Assembly (NCBI GenBank): GCA_023429825.1
Contig: JAEZDC010000007.1
Coordinates: 1 to 47,029 of the forward strand
Source of the DNA: Bacteroidota bacterium
GTDB taxonomy: Bacteria > Bacteroidota > Bacteroidia > Chitinophagales > Chitinophagaceae
Reading direction: 5' to 3'
Length of the DNA stretch: 47,029 bases
Of this stretch, positions 1-8,203 are shown in pieces (the first letter of the stretch is position 1; the number at the start of each line of letters is the position of its first letter). A program made the translations under genes and the position numbers. The notes beneath the pieces are model-generated. The model searched no databases and was not told where the DNA came from. It saw only the letters and a list, made by a program, of their open reading frames with translations.

Positions 1-50
1 ATATTGACTTATCATGAAAAAAGCCAGCAACTGGAATTGCCGGCTTTTTG

Positions 51-112
51 TGACCGCGTCAGGATTCAAACCTGAAACCTTCCCGACTTTAGTCGGGATG
101 CTCTATTCAGTT
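51..112 (-). pseudogene. tRNA-Arg fragment, copy 1 (5' end missing, anticodon arm replaced)
   Basis: Matches the intact tRNA-Arg at 279-352 from the discriminator base through the T arm and part of the D arm. The 5' acceptor strand and 5' D-stem strand are absent. The anticodon arm is replaced by the palindrome TCCCGACTTTAGTCGGGA at 81-98 (plus-strand reading), which has no 7-base loop and no ACG anticodon. It cannot fold into a working tRNA. Confidence 0.85.
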
Positions 113-164
113 TCATATTGACTTATCATGAAAAAAGCCAGCAACTGGAATTGCCGGCTTTTTG

Positions 165-226
165 TGACCGCGTCAGGATTCAAACCTGAAACCTTCCCGA
201 CTTTAGTCGGGATGCTCTATTCAGTT
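165..226 (-). pseudogene. tRNA-Arg fragment, copy 2
   Basis: Same structure as the fragment 114 bases to its left: intact T arm and 3' acceptor strand, palindrome at 195-212 in place of the anticodon arm, 5' end lost. The near-identity of the two fragments, including the palindrome, means the palindrome was acquired before the tandem duplication, or the copies have been homogenised. Confidence 0.85.
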
Positions 227-244
227 TCATATTGACTTATAATG

Positions 245-276
245 AAAAAAGCCAGCAACTGGAATTGCCGGCTTTT
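245..276 (-). terminator. Intrinsic terminator of tRNA-Arg
   Basis: Reading minus, a stem GCCGGCAA/TTGCTGGC (one G-U pair) with a short loop is flanked by A-rich and T-rich arms. It begins two bases after the tRNA 3' end. The same hairpin is repeated at 17-49 and 131-163 behind the two tRNA fragments, where it would still stop minus-strand transcription. Confidence 0.8.
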
Positions 277-278
277 AG

Positions 279-352
279 TGACCGCGTCAGGATTCAAACC
301 TGAAACCTTCTGATCCGTAGTCAGATGCTCTATTCAGTTGAGCTACGCAGCC
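279..352 (-). tRNA. tRNA-Arg, anticodon ACG
   Basis: On the minus strand a full cloverleaf of 74 nt can be drawn: a 7-bp acceptor stem with two G-U pairs, D stem GCTC/GAGC, anticodon stem TCTGA/TCAGA with loop CTACGGA (anticodon ACG), T stem TCAGG/CCTGA. CCA is not encoded and the discriminator base is A. The T loop is TTTGAAT, so position 56 is U rather than C, and the D loop has G18-A19, so a 19-56 A-U pair would replace the usual G-C. It reads CGU-family arginine codons after the usual A34 deamination. Confidence 0.95.
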
Positions 353-364
353 ATTTTAGGGTTG

Positions 365-372
365 CAAATATA
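365..372 (-). promoter_or_regulatory. -7 element of the tRNA-Arg promoter (TATATTTG)
   Basis: On the minus strand TATATTTG exactly fits the Bacteroidota -7 consensus TAnnTTTG and ends 12 bases before the mature tRNA 5' end, a suitable distance. A clear -33 TTTG was not seen. Confidence 0.55.
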
Positions 373-415
373 ATGTTCGGGAGCAGAAGTAAAAAACTAA
401 AGTTGATTGTATTGG

Positions 416-498
416 TGCAGCTCACTGTTGCACAATGAACGGAACGATGAAGTGATTGCGACGCAACAGGCGATGCCATGAAAAACAAAAGTTGGTAT
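416..498 (+). repeat. Dispersed intergenic repeat, copy A
   Basis: This stretch between the tRNA and glgX closely matches the minus strand of 39682-39766. Shared blocks include CAGCTCAC, AACGATGAAGTG, TTGCGACG, GCGATGC and ATGAAAAACAAAAG, in the same order. Here the centre reads CAACAG, where the other copy has a hairpin. A weaker relative lies at 9873-9971. The rest of 353-559 holds only the tRNA promoter and no recognisable gene. Confidence 0.75.
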
Positions 499-559
499 CA
501 ACAGTCAGCGGTTTCCTTGGCATTGGGCTTGCATTCTTACCGCAAACATTTTCAATTAC

Positions 560-2689
560 ATGAGTAATGCAGTATACCCCGGCAGTCCATACCCTTTAGG
601 TGCAACGTACGATGGCAATGGAGTGAACTTCGCAATATTTAGTGAGCATGCTACAGGTGTAGACTTATGTTTATTTAATTCCACAAAAGATTTTGCTGAG
701 CCTATACGGTTGAAAATAAAAGAAGTGTCTCACCAGGTGTGGCATATATATGTTCCGGGATTAAAGCCGGGCCAGTTATATGGTTACAGGGTGTATGGTC
801 CGTATGAACCGGAAAATGGTCATCGCTTTAATCCGAATAAAGTATTGATTGATCCTTATGCAAAAGCGATAGCCGGACCTATTCAGTGGCATGAATCACT
901 TTTCGGATATGAAATGATGAGTGCTGATGATACCACCTTCAGTGAAATGGATTCTGCGCCGTACATTCCAAAATCAGTTGTGGTAGATGATCAGTTCGAT
1001 TGGGAAGGCGATGCACAGCTTCGTATTCCCTACTATAAAACGGTGATCTATGAAGCACACGTAAAAGGTTTGACACAGATGCACCCTGACATCCCAGAGA
1101 ACATCAGGGGAACATATGCGGCGATCGCTCATCCTTCTATAGTAAAATATCTCAAAGATCTTGGTGTTACTGCAATTGAGTTGATGCCTGTGCATCACTT
1201 TATTTCCGATAAGGTTTTAAAAGATAAAGGTCTTACCAATTACTGGGGCTATAACACGATCGCCTTCTTTGCTCCTGAAGTGAAATACAGTAGCAGTGGC
1301 GTAATGGGCGAGCAGGTGAGAGAATTTAAAGAAATGGTGAAGGCGTTGCATAAAGCCGGCATCGAAGTGATACTGGATGTTGTATACAATCATACAGCAG
1401 AAGGAAATCATTTAGGCCCTACGCTTTCTTTCAGGGGAATAGATAATCAATCTTATTATAGGTTGACTGAAGATAAAAGATACTATAACGATTACACTGG
1501 CACAGGTAATACACTCAATGCAGTAATGCCTAATGTGCTTCGTTTGATCATGGACAGTCTTCGTTACTGGATTCAGGAAATGCATGTGGATGGTTTCCGT
1601 TTTGACCTTGCCTCTGCACTTGCAAGGGAATTACATGATGTAGACAGGCTGGGTTCATTCTTCGATATCATTCACCAGGACCCTATCATTTCCCAGGTGA
1701 AGTTGATCGCAGAACCGTGGGATATTGGAGAAGGTGGTTACCAGGTAGGAAAATTTCCTGCAGGATGGGCAGAATGGAATGGTAAATACCGCGATTGTAT
1801 AAGAGACTACTGGAGAGGTGCGGATAGTATGCTGGCGGAATTTGCAGAACGTTTCACAGGAAGTTCTGATCTATATCGCAACGATTACCGGATGCCTACT
1901 GCATCTATCAACTTCGTTACAGCACATGATGGTTTTACATTGCATGACCTGGTCAGCTACAATGAGAAACACAATGAGGGCAATGGAGAAGATAATAATG
2001 ATGGGGAAAGTCATAATCGATCCTGGAACTGCGGTGCAGAAGGAGACACAGAAGACCCGGATATCAACCTCCTCAGGCAAAGACAAAAAAGAAATTTCCT
2101 GGCTACGTTATTTCTTTCACAAGGTGTACCCATGCTCGTTGCGGGTGATGAGCTGAGCAGAACACAAAACGGTAATAACAATGCTTATTGCCAGGATAAC
2201 GAGATATCATGGATCGATTGGGGCAAAGCCGATAACGAGTTATTGCAATTCACCCAAAAACTGATTCACCTTCGAAAAGAGCATCCGACTTTCAGAAGAA
2301 GAAGATGGTTCCAGGGGCAACCCATTAAAGGAGTAGGTGTTGAAGATATAGCCTGGTTCTCGCCTGCGGGAGAAGAAATGAGTGAAGACGATTGGAAACA
2401 GGGCTATGCAAAATCGCTTGGTGTATTTCTGAATGGCCAGGGCATTCGTTCAGTGAACGATCACGGTGAACCCATCGTTGATGATAGTTTCTATATCATC
2501 TTCAATGCCCATTACGAACCGCTGGATTTTAAATTACCCTCCAAGCGTTATGGTAATCAATGGATGAAAGTGATCGACACCAGTGAGAATTTTATTTCAG
2601 AAGAATCAGAAACATATAGTGCCAGGGAAGGCATACAGGTGGAAAGCCGATCAATAGTTGTACTCAAGATGCAGCGGAGTAAAAAGTAG
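560..2689 (+). CDS. glgX: Glycogen debranching enzyme GlgX/TreX (isoamylase type)
   Basis: A 709-residue cytoplasmic GH13 enzyme that hydrolyses alpha-1,6 branch points of glycogen or limit dextrins. The N-terminus (about 1-130) is a CBM48-like beta-sandwich, followed by the TIM barrel. All four GH13 signatures are visible: DVVYNHT near 273, GFRFDLAS with nucleophile D349, AEPWDIG with acid/base E385, and TAHDG with D457. Length is normal for the family. The ATG at 560 gives the typical GlgX N-terminus. The next gene, 45 bases on in the same direction, is a TreY-MalQ fusion, so the linear chains released here probably feed that enzyme. The TreX (trehalose pathway) role cannot be separated from the GlgX role by sequence alone. 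Confidence 0.93.
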   Translation: MSNAVYPGSPYPLGATYDGNGVNFAIFSEHATGVDLCLFNSTKDFAEPIRLKIKEVSHQVWHIYVPGLKPGQLYGYRVYGPYEPENGHRFNPNKVLIDPYAKAIAGPIQWHESLFGYEMMSADDTTFSEMDSAPYIPKSVVVDDQFDWEGDAQLRIPYYKTVIYEAHVKGLTQMHPDIPENIRGTYAAIAHPSIVKYLKDLGVTAIELMPVHHFISDKVLKDKGLTNYWGYNTIAFFAPEVKYSSSGVMGEQVREFKEMVKALHKAGIEVILDVVYNHTAEGNHLGPTLSFRGIDNQSYYRLTEDKRYYNDYTGTGNTLNAVMPNVLRLIMDSLRYWIQEMHVDGFRFDLASALARELHDVDRLGSFFDIIHQDPIISQVKLIAEPWDIGEGGYQVGKFPAGWAEWNGKYRDCIRDYWRGADSMLAEFAERFTGSSDLYRNDYRMPTASINFVTAHDGFTLHDLVSYNEKHNEGNGEDNNDGESHNRSWNCGAEGDTEDPDINLLRQRQKRNFLATLFLSQGVPMLVAGDELSRTQNGNNNAYCQDNEISWIDWGKADNELLQFTQKLIHLRKEHPTFRRRRWFQGQPIKGVGVEDIAWFSPAGEEMSEDDWKQGYAKSLGVFLNGQGIRSVNDHGEPIVDDSFYIIFNAHYEPLDFKLPSKRYGNQWMKVIDTSENFISEESETYSAREGIQVESRSIVVLKMQRSKK

Positions 2690-2734
2690 ATGGCTTGGAT
2701 ATTGATAAACTAGTTCACTAAAAATTGATTGCTG

Positions 2735-5700
2735 ATGCTTAACCCTGTTTGTACATACCGTTTGCAGTTTCATAAAGATTTCAGGTTCAATGATCTTGAA
2801 AAGATACTACCGTACTTACAGAAATTGGGAGTAACTACGATCTATGCTTCACCAATATTTGAAGCGGTGAGTGGAAGCAATCATGGTTACGATGGGCTGA
2901 ACCCGCATAACATAAATCCTGAAGTAGGAAGCTTAAGTCAATTGCATAATATCAGCAAACAACTGAAGCAATCGGAAATGCATTGGCTACAGGATATCGT
3001 ACCGAATCATATGGCTTTTCACAGCAACAACAAATGGTTAATGGATGTGCTGGAAAAAGGAAAAAACTCTGAATATGCTGAATTCTTTGACATTGGCTGG
3101 ACAGGGCCGATCATGGTTCCATTCTTAGGGAATAGTTTGGATGAAATAGTTGCTAAAGATGAGTTGAAGCTGGTGTTTGAAGAAGATCAACTGAGATTGA
3201 AATATTGGGATAGTAGTTATCCCTTACAACCACTCTCCTACGCTACACTATTAAGTTATCAGGATGCACCAAATGAGACTATCAAAAGTTTTATCAACCA
3301 GGTAGAATCGCTAAGGCAGATCAGCGATAAAAAAGAATTCTCTGCAAAGTGGAAGGAAGTTGCTTTACAGTTCAATTCATTACATAAAGACAATACAGCA
3401 TCCGCATTTATACAACAATGTATAGAGCTGGTGAATAATAATAAAGAACAGCTTCACCAGCTTATTGAAGAACATCACTATCGCCTTTGCCATTGGCAGG
3501 AGACGGATAAGCAGATCAATTACCGAAGGTTTTTTACAGTTAATGGATTGATATGTCTTAATATACAAAATGAACAGGCATTCGAACATTATCACAAGCT
3601 CATTAAAGAGCTATTGGCTGACGGAGTTTTCGATGGATTGAGAATTGATCATATCGACGGGTTGTATGATCCAACAGGATACCTGCATAAGTTAAGGAAC
3701 TTAGCAGGTAGTGAAACACATCTGACTGTTGAAAAAATCCTGGAACCAGGTGAAGGTTTGCCTACTCACTGGCCGGTGCAGGGAAATACAGGATATGATT
3801 TTCTTTCATTAGTGAACAACCTGTTTACTAATAAAAACAATGAACAACGCTTTACTGATTTTTATGAGCAGTTAACTGATGATACAAGTTCTATTCATGA
3901 ACTGGTTCATAAAAAAAAGGCTTATATTCTTTTCAATCATATGGCGGGAGAGTTGGAAAATCTCTTCCAGCTTTTCAAAGCTTCTGACCTTGTAGATAAA
4001 AGAACATTTTCCGCTATCAGGCCTGATGAGTTGAAAGAAGCCATTGCAGAATTTTTAATCAACTGCCCCGTATATCGTTATTACGGTAACAGCTTTCCGC
4101 TTTCCAATGAAGAAGCTTCAGCTATACAGGACATATTAAATACAATCAGAAACAGCAATGCTGATCTTCATAATGCAATACACATTTTAGAAGATGCGCT
4201 GTTGCATAAGCCTCCGCACAACGATGAAGATAGAAATAAGCGAACTGCTCATTTCTATCAAAGATGTATGCAGTTTACCGGCCCTTTAATGGCTAAAGGG
4301 GTTGAGGATACTTTGATGTATACCTACAATCGTTTCATTGGTCATAATGAAGTGGGTGATAGCCCGGAATCATTTGGCATAACGATCAGTGAATTTCATC
4401 ATGCAATGAAACAAAGGCAAAAGCATTGGCCTTATTCGCTAAACGCAACTTCAACACATGATACAAAACGGGGTGAGGATGCCAGAGCAAGATTGAATGT
4501 GTTAACTGATTTGGCTGATGAATGGATTCAAACTGTCTCTGAATGGAAACAAGAGAACACATTCCTGAAGCAGAATAATTCTCCTGATGTAAATGATGAA
4601 TACTTCATATACCAATCACTTGTAGGCGCTTACCCGATGTTAGCAGCTGAAGAAGATGATCTACCAGAACGTCTTAGCCAGTATTTAGAGAAAGCATTGA
4701 GAGAAGCTAAAACCAATTCAAATTGGACCACTCCCAATACTGAATACGAAACAGCGGCTAAAGAATTTGCTTTGAAGCTTCTCGATAAGAATGGTTCTTT
4801 CCGGGAGGGTTTTCAAAAGTTACATGATAATATAGTTGACCATGGCATCATCAATTCTTTATCACAGGTGATCCTGAAATTCACTTGTCCGGGTGTACCG
4901 GATGTGTACCAGGGTTGTGAATTATGGGATCTTAGTTTTGTTGATCCTGATAACCGCAGGCCTGTCAATTATGAAGAGCGCCGACGATTCCTGGAGGTTA
5001 TTGAAGCTACAGAGAATAAAGAGCAACTGATCTCTGGATTATGGAACGATCGTTATACGGGGCAAATAAAACTTTGGTTAGTGCACACCTTAATGCACTT
5101 GCGGAGACAACAACCCGAGTTATTTTCTGCTGGAGAATACATTCCATTGCAGGTAGAGGGTGCTTATAAAGAACACATCATTGCATTTGCGAGGAGATAC
5201 AAACAGGCAAGTTATGTAGTTGTGCTCCCTTTACACACAGCAGTGATCTGCAAAGAACAGCAATGCAATGTTCTTGATATTGATTGGAGAGATACCAAGA
5301 TCACTTTACCAGAACAAACCTCGAGTGAGTGGCTGCATATCTTGTCAGGTTTTTCAGATGAGCACTCCGGATCAATCTCTGTTCAACATCTTTTCAAACA
5401 AATTCCTTTTGCAATTCTTAAAGGAAAGCAGATAGTAAAAGAAAGAAGTGCAGGTATCCTATTGCACATCACTTCGCTTCCTTCTGCATTCGGTATTGGC
5501 GACCTTGGAAAAGAAGCTTATCATTTTGCGGATTTTCTATCAAACAGTGGTCAAAAGTATTGGCAACTGCTTCCACTCAATCCAATTGAAGCTGGCCAGG
5601 GATATTCGCCTTACAGCGCTACGTCTGCCATGGCGGGAAATACTTTACTGATCAGCCCTGAATTGTTAGTGAAAGATGGTTTGCTGAAAGATGTTGATCT

Positions 5701-6934
5701 GAATAAATTAAAACTTCCTAAGGAAAGCAGAGTGAATTTTGCTGAAGCTGAAAGGGTACGAAGAGCGTTATTTGAAAAGGCTTACTACAATTTCAATAAA
5801 AAGAAAAAGACAGGGCTACAAACTGAATTCAAAGTGTTTGCAGAAGAAGAACAATATTGGCTGGATGATTTTGCATTATTCCAACAATTGAAAAAAAACA
5901 ATGAAGGAAAGCCGTGGTTTCAATGGGATGATGCTTTCAAGCTTAAAGATGAAAAGGCGCTGAAAGAATTTGAACAGCAAAACGCAGAAGAGATTGATCA
6001 AACGAAATGGCTGCAGTTCATCTTCGCCAGGCAATGGAAACAGCTCAGGAAATACTGCAACGAGCAAGGTATTCTCTTCATTGGAGATATGCCTATTTAC
6101 GTTAGCTATGATTCATCTGATGTATGGAGCAACAAAGAAATTTTTCAGATAGATGAACAGGGTAACATCACTGGAATGGCAGGTACTCCGCCTGATGCAT
6201 TTTCTGCTGACGGCCAGCTTTGGGGCATGCCTGTATTTAAGTGGGATGTACTTAAAGAACGAAAATACGATTGGTGGATACAACGCCTGAAACGCAATAT
6301 TGAATTGTTTGACATGGTGCGTATAGATCACTTCAGGGCTTTTGCTGCTTACTGGAATGTACCGGCTAATGCATCAACTGCGAAGAATGGAGAATGGAAG
6401 CCAGGGCCTGGTTCGGACTTCTTCAAAGTGGTTGAAGAAGTGTTGGGAGAATTACCACTTATTGCTGAAGACCTCGGCGATGTGGATGAAACGGTATTCA
6501 ACCTGAGAGATGAATTTAACCTTCCGGGCATGAAAGTATTGCAATTTGCTTTCGGGAATGATATGCCTGCATCGGTGCATATCCCGCATAATCATAACAG
6601 CAATTTTATTGTATACACAGGTACGCATGATAACAACACAACCCGTGGATGGTACAAACAGGCTGATGATGATTCAAAGAAAAAGCTGGAGCAATATGTA
6701 GCACGAACAGTGAACGAGGAAGAAGTGTTCTGGGTTATGGCAAGAATGGCTTACGCCTCGATTGCCAGGATTGCAGTATTACCTATGCAGGATGTTTTAA
6801 ATCTTGACGAATCTGCACGAATGAACATCCCTGCAAGTGCAACCGATAATTGGAGTTGGCGATTGACTCCTGGTCAAATTAATAAGACGATTGAAGAACG
6901 TTTAAGGGAATGGTGCTGGTTGTATAACCGTTAA
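2735..6934 (+). CDS. treY: Malto-oligosyltrehalose synthase fused to 4-alpha-glucanotransferase (TreY-MalQ)
   Basis: A 1399-residue two-enzyme protein. Residues about 1-890 are a GH13 malto-oligosyltrehalose synthase, which isomerises the reducing-end alpha-1,4 bond to alpha,alpha-1,1: motifs IVPNHMA, GLRIDHIDGL (nucleophile D305), VEKILEPGE (E333) and STHDTKRGED (D576). Residues about 905-1399 are a complete GH77 amylomaltase: VRIDHFRAF (nucleophile D1198), IAEDLGD (E1245), TGTHDNNT (D1299). Both sets of catalytic residues are present, so both halves look active. A TTG two codons upstream also opens the frame, but the ATG at 2735 gives the usual TreY start. No TreZ, which would release trehalose from the TreY product, is found in the window. 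Confidence 0.93.
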   Translation: MLNPVCTYRLQFHKDFRFNDLEKILPYLQKLGVTTIYASPIFEAVSGSNHGYDGLNPHNINPEVGSLSQLHNISKQLKQSEMHWLQDIVPNHMAFHSNNKWLMDVLEKGKNSEYAEFFDIGWTGPIMVPFLGNSLDEIVAKDELKLVFEEDQLRLKYWDSSYPLQPLSYATLLSYQDAPNETIKSFINQVESLRQISDKKEFSAKWKEVALQFNSLHKDNTASAFIQQCIELVNNNKEQLHQLIEEHHYRLCHWQETDKQINYRRFFTVNGLICLNIQNEQAFEHYHKLIKELLADGVFDGLRIDHIDGLYDPTGYLHKLRNLAGSETHLTVEKILEPGEGLPTHWPVQGNTGYDFLSLVNNLFTNKNNEQRFTDFYEQLTDDTSSIHELVHKKKAYILFNHMAGELENLFQLFKASDLVDKRTFSAIRPDELKEAIAEFLINCPVYRYYGNSFPLSNEEASAIQDILNTIRNSNADLHNAIHILEDALLHKPPHNDEDRNKRTAHFYQRCMQFTGPLMAKGVEDTLMYTYNRFIGHNEVGDSPESFGITISEFHHAMKQRQKHWPYSLNATSTHDTKRGEDARARLNVLTDLADEWIQTVSEWKQENTFLKQNNSPDVNDEYFIYQSLVGAYPMLAAEEDDLPERLSQYLEKALREAKTNSNWTTPNTEYETAAKEFALKLLDKNGSFREGFQKLHDNIVDHGIINSLSQVILKFTCPGVPDVYQGCELWDLSFVDPDNRRPVNYEERRRFLEVIEATENKEQLISGLWNDRYTGQIKLWLVHTLMHLRRQQPELFSAGEYIPLQVEGAYKEHIIAFARRYKQASYVVVLPLHTAVICKEQQCNVLDIDWRDTKITLPEQTSSEWLHILSGFSDEHSGSISVQHLFKQIPFAILKGKQIVKERSAGILLHITSLPSAFGIGDLGKEAYHFADFLSNSGQKYWQLLPLNPIEAGQGYSPYSATSAMAGNTLLISPELLVKDGLLKDVDLNKLKLPKESRVNFAEAERVRRALFEKAYYNFNKKKKTGLQTEFKVFAEEEQYWLDDFALFQQLKKNNEGKPWFQWDDAFKLKDEKALKEFEQQNAEEIDQTKWLQFIFARQWKQLRKYCNEQGILFIGDMPIYVSYDSSDVWSNKEIFQIDEQGNITGMAGTPPDAFSADGQLWGMPVFKWDVLKERKYDWWIQRLKRNIELFDMVRIDHFRAFAAYWNVPANASTAKNGEWKPGPGSDFFKVVEEVLGELPLIAEDLGDVDETVFNLRDEFNLPGMKVLQFAFGNDMPASVHIPHNHNSNFIVYTGTHDNNTTRGWYKQADDDSKKKLEQYVARTVNEEEVFWVMARMAYASIARIAVLPMQDVLNLDESARMNIPASATDNWSWRLTPGQINKTIEERLREWCWLYNR

Positions 6935-7080
6935 TTTATCACTACTTCTCTTTTAGACCTTCAATCCCTCCCGACCAGAAAAAAGTAATTATTCTTCCTT
7001 TCAAAATAGTTTTTCTATTTTGTCTGGTCTATCCACTGCCTATTTAAAGCCAACTACCGACAAACAACTAAACTTCTGTT

Positions 7081-7653
7081 ATGAAAAAACTGCTGGCGGT
7101 CATCAGCTATATGCTGCTGTCTTCGTGCCTGTACGCACAATCCTCGATGTTTTACCTTGTTGGAAATACGCCCGGATGCAGCGAAGAGGCGCTTGAGCTT
7201 TCCGCTGTATACAATAAATCATCAAAGAAAACTACTTATACATGGCAGCATAATAATTTGCCGTTGACCACATCTTCTGCCAAATTAATTTTATCGAAAT
7301 ATAATAACGGCGATGTAATTACTTGCTCGATCCAGGCAGATGATTCTGCTGAAACTCTGACGGTTTCTTATACTGTATCACTTACATCTAATGCAACGGT
7401 TTATGTTATATGCAATACTTGTGTGAACGGTACATTTTGCGAAGATGGCTCAGCTACTTTTCAATCAAGCAAGAATGCGGAAGGTACTGTAGCATGGATG
7501 GTAAATGATATGAATGTTGGAAAAGGAAGTAACATTATATTATCAAATCTCAAAGCAAATGATAAAGTAAAAGCAGAACTCACCACGAGAGGAAAATGCG
7601 CGACTAAAATAATTTCAAATGAAATAGTAATAAAAACCAGGAAATGTTCCTGA
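7081..7653 (+). CDS. Secreted protein with two Ig-like segments, function unknown
   Basis: 190 residues starting with a clear signal peptide (hydrophobic run, predicted cleavage after YAQ near residue 20). The mature part appears to hold two short beta-rich, Ig/PKD-like segments: about 22-105 with the pattern CxxEALELSA and YTWQHNN, and about 107-190 with C-x-x-C, TVAWMVND and C-terminal cysteines. Such modules in this phylum usually sit in cell-surface proteins, but here there is neither a long stalk nor a C-terminal sorting domain. It stands alone, converging with the HU-like gene with only 4 bases between the stops. No enzymatic motif was recognised. Confidence 0.75.
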   Translation: MKKLLAVISYMLLSSCLYAQSSMFYLVGNTPGCSEEALELSAVYNKSSKKTTYTWQHNNLPLTTSSAKLILSKYNNGDVITCSIQADDSAETLTVSYTVSLTSNATVYVICNTCVNGTFCEDGSATFQSSKNAEGTVAWMVNDMNVGKGSNIILSNLKANDKVKAELTTRGKCATKIISNEIVIKTRKCS

Positions 7654-7657
7654 TATC

Positions 7658-8203
7658 TTATCGCTGGTTAGTGTAATAGTAATATATCAACGCCCCTACT
7701 CCCACCAAACCCAGCAGTAACGCCCATAACCACCATTGATCTTTAGCTGGTACTTCTTCTTCGTACGCTTCAATTGTACTCTGCTCATCGCTTTCCGTAT
7801 CAGCAATTACGTTCAATTGTTCAAGATGGATCGGCGTAAAATATTCTGCTGATTCTTCATTATCAAAACTGATCTCTCCTAAACTGTTCTTATACAATAC
7901 GCCTAAACCTCTGACATCGACTTTAGATTGGTGGTTGATCTTATTCTTCAGATCGTAAGCGAAATCCTGGAACTTACGTATAGCCTCTACTTCATTGATA
8001 GAAAGCTCTGCAGCAAGGAAGTCATAAAAATGCTTATCCGTTAAAGCAGTGCCTGGCGTATATACAACTTTAGAAACAGGCGGGTAAATGATCTGTGCGG
8101 CCTCATCTAGTATAGCAGGCTCATGTGCTATCGCAAAAGCACCAACACCGGGAATGCTTGCGTGACGATGTAAAGCAAGGTATTTGGAAAAAAGATCGAA
8201 CAT
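7658..8203 (-). CDS. Membrane-anchored HU-CCDC81-like protein
   Basis: 181 residues. The first about 120 resemble the paired HU-like domains of bacterial HU-CCDC81 proteins: LALHRHASIPGVGAF at the front and the second-domain pattern VDVRGLGVLYKN...GEISF. An acidic linker follows, then one transmembrane helix near 155-176 and a short basic tail. Family members in Bacteroidota commonly end in a peptidoglycan-binding SPOR domain; none is present here. The start codon directly abuts the stop of the outer-membrane barrel gene upstream (TAA then ATG), implying translational coupling. The domains should face the cytoplasm if the tail crosses the membrane. A nucleoid-to-envelope link is a published proposal for the family, not something this sequence proves. 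Confidence 0.75.
   Translation of the reverse strand: MFDLFSKYLALHRHASIPGVGAFAIAHEPAILDEAAQIIYPPVSKVVYTPGTALTDKHFYDFLAAELSINEVEAIRKFQDFAYDLKNKINHQSKVDVRGLGVLYKNSLGEISFDNEESAEYFTPIHLEQLNVIADTESDEQSTIEAYEEEVPAKDQWWLWALLLGLVGVGALIYYYYTNQR

Larger units (their letters stand above)
1..342. repeat. Tandem 114-bp repeat, three copies, third one holds the intact tRNA-Arg
   Basis: Copies start at 1, 115 and 229, an exact 114-base period. Each unit has a short spacer, a terminator hairpin and the 3' part of a tRNA-Arg gene read on the minus strand. Copies 1 and 2 are almost identical to each other. Copy 3 runs on into the full tRNA gene. The window starts exactly on a copy boundary, so further copies may lie to the left, and a contig edge inside the array is possible. 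Confidence 0.93.

Noticed and set aside
1..342. CRISPR array or integrative-element attachment sites at the tandem repeats
   Set aside because: Units are adjacent with no unique spacers, and every unit is a tRNA fragment plus terminator. Tandem tRNA 3' ends do recall att sites, but no integrase or element gene lies between or beside the copies.
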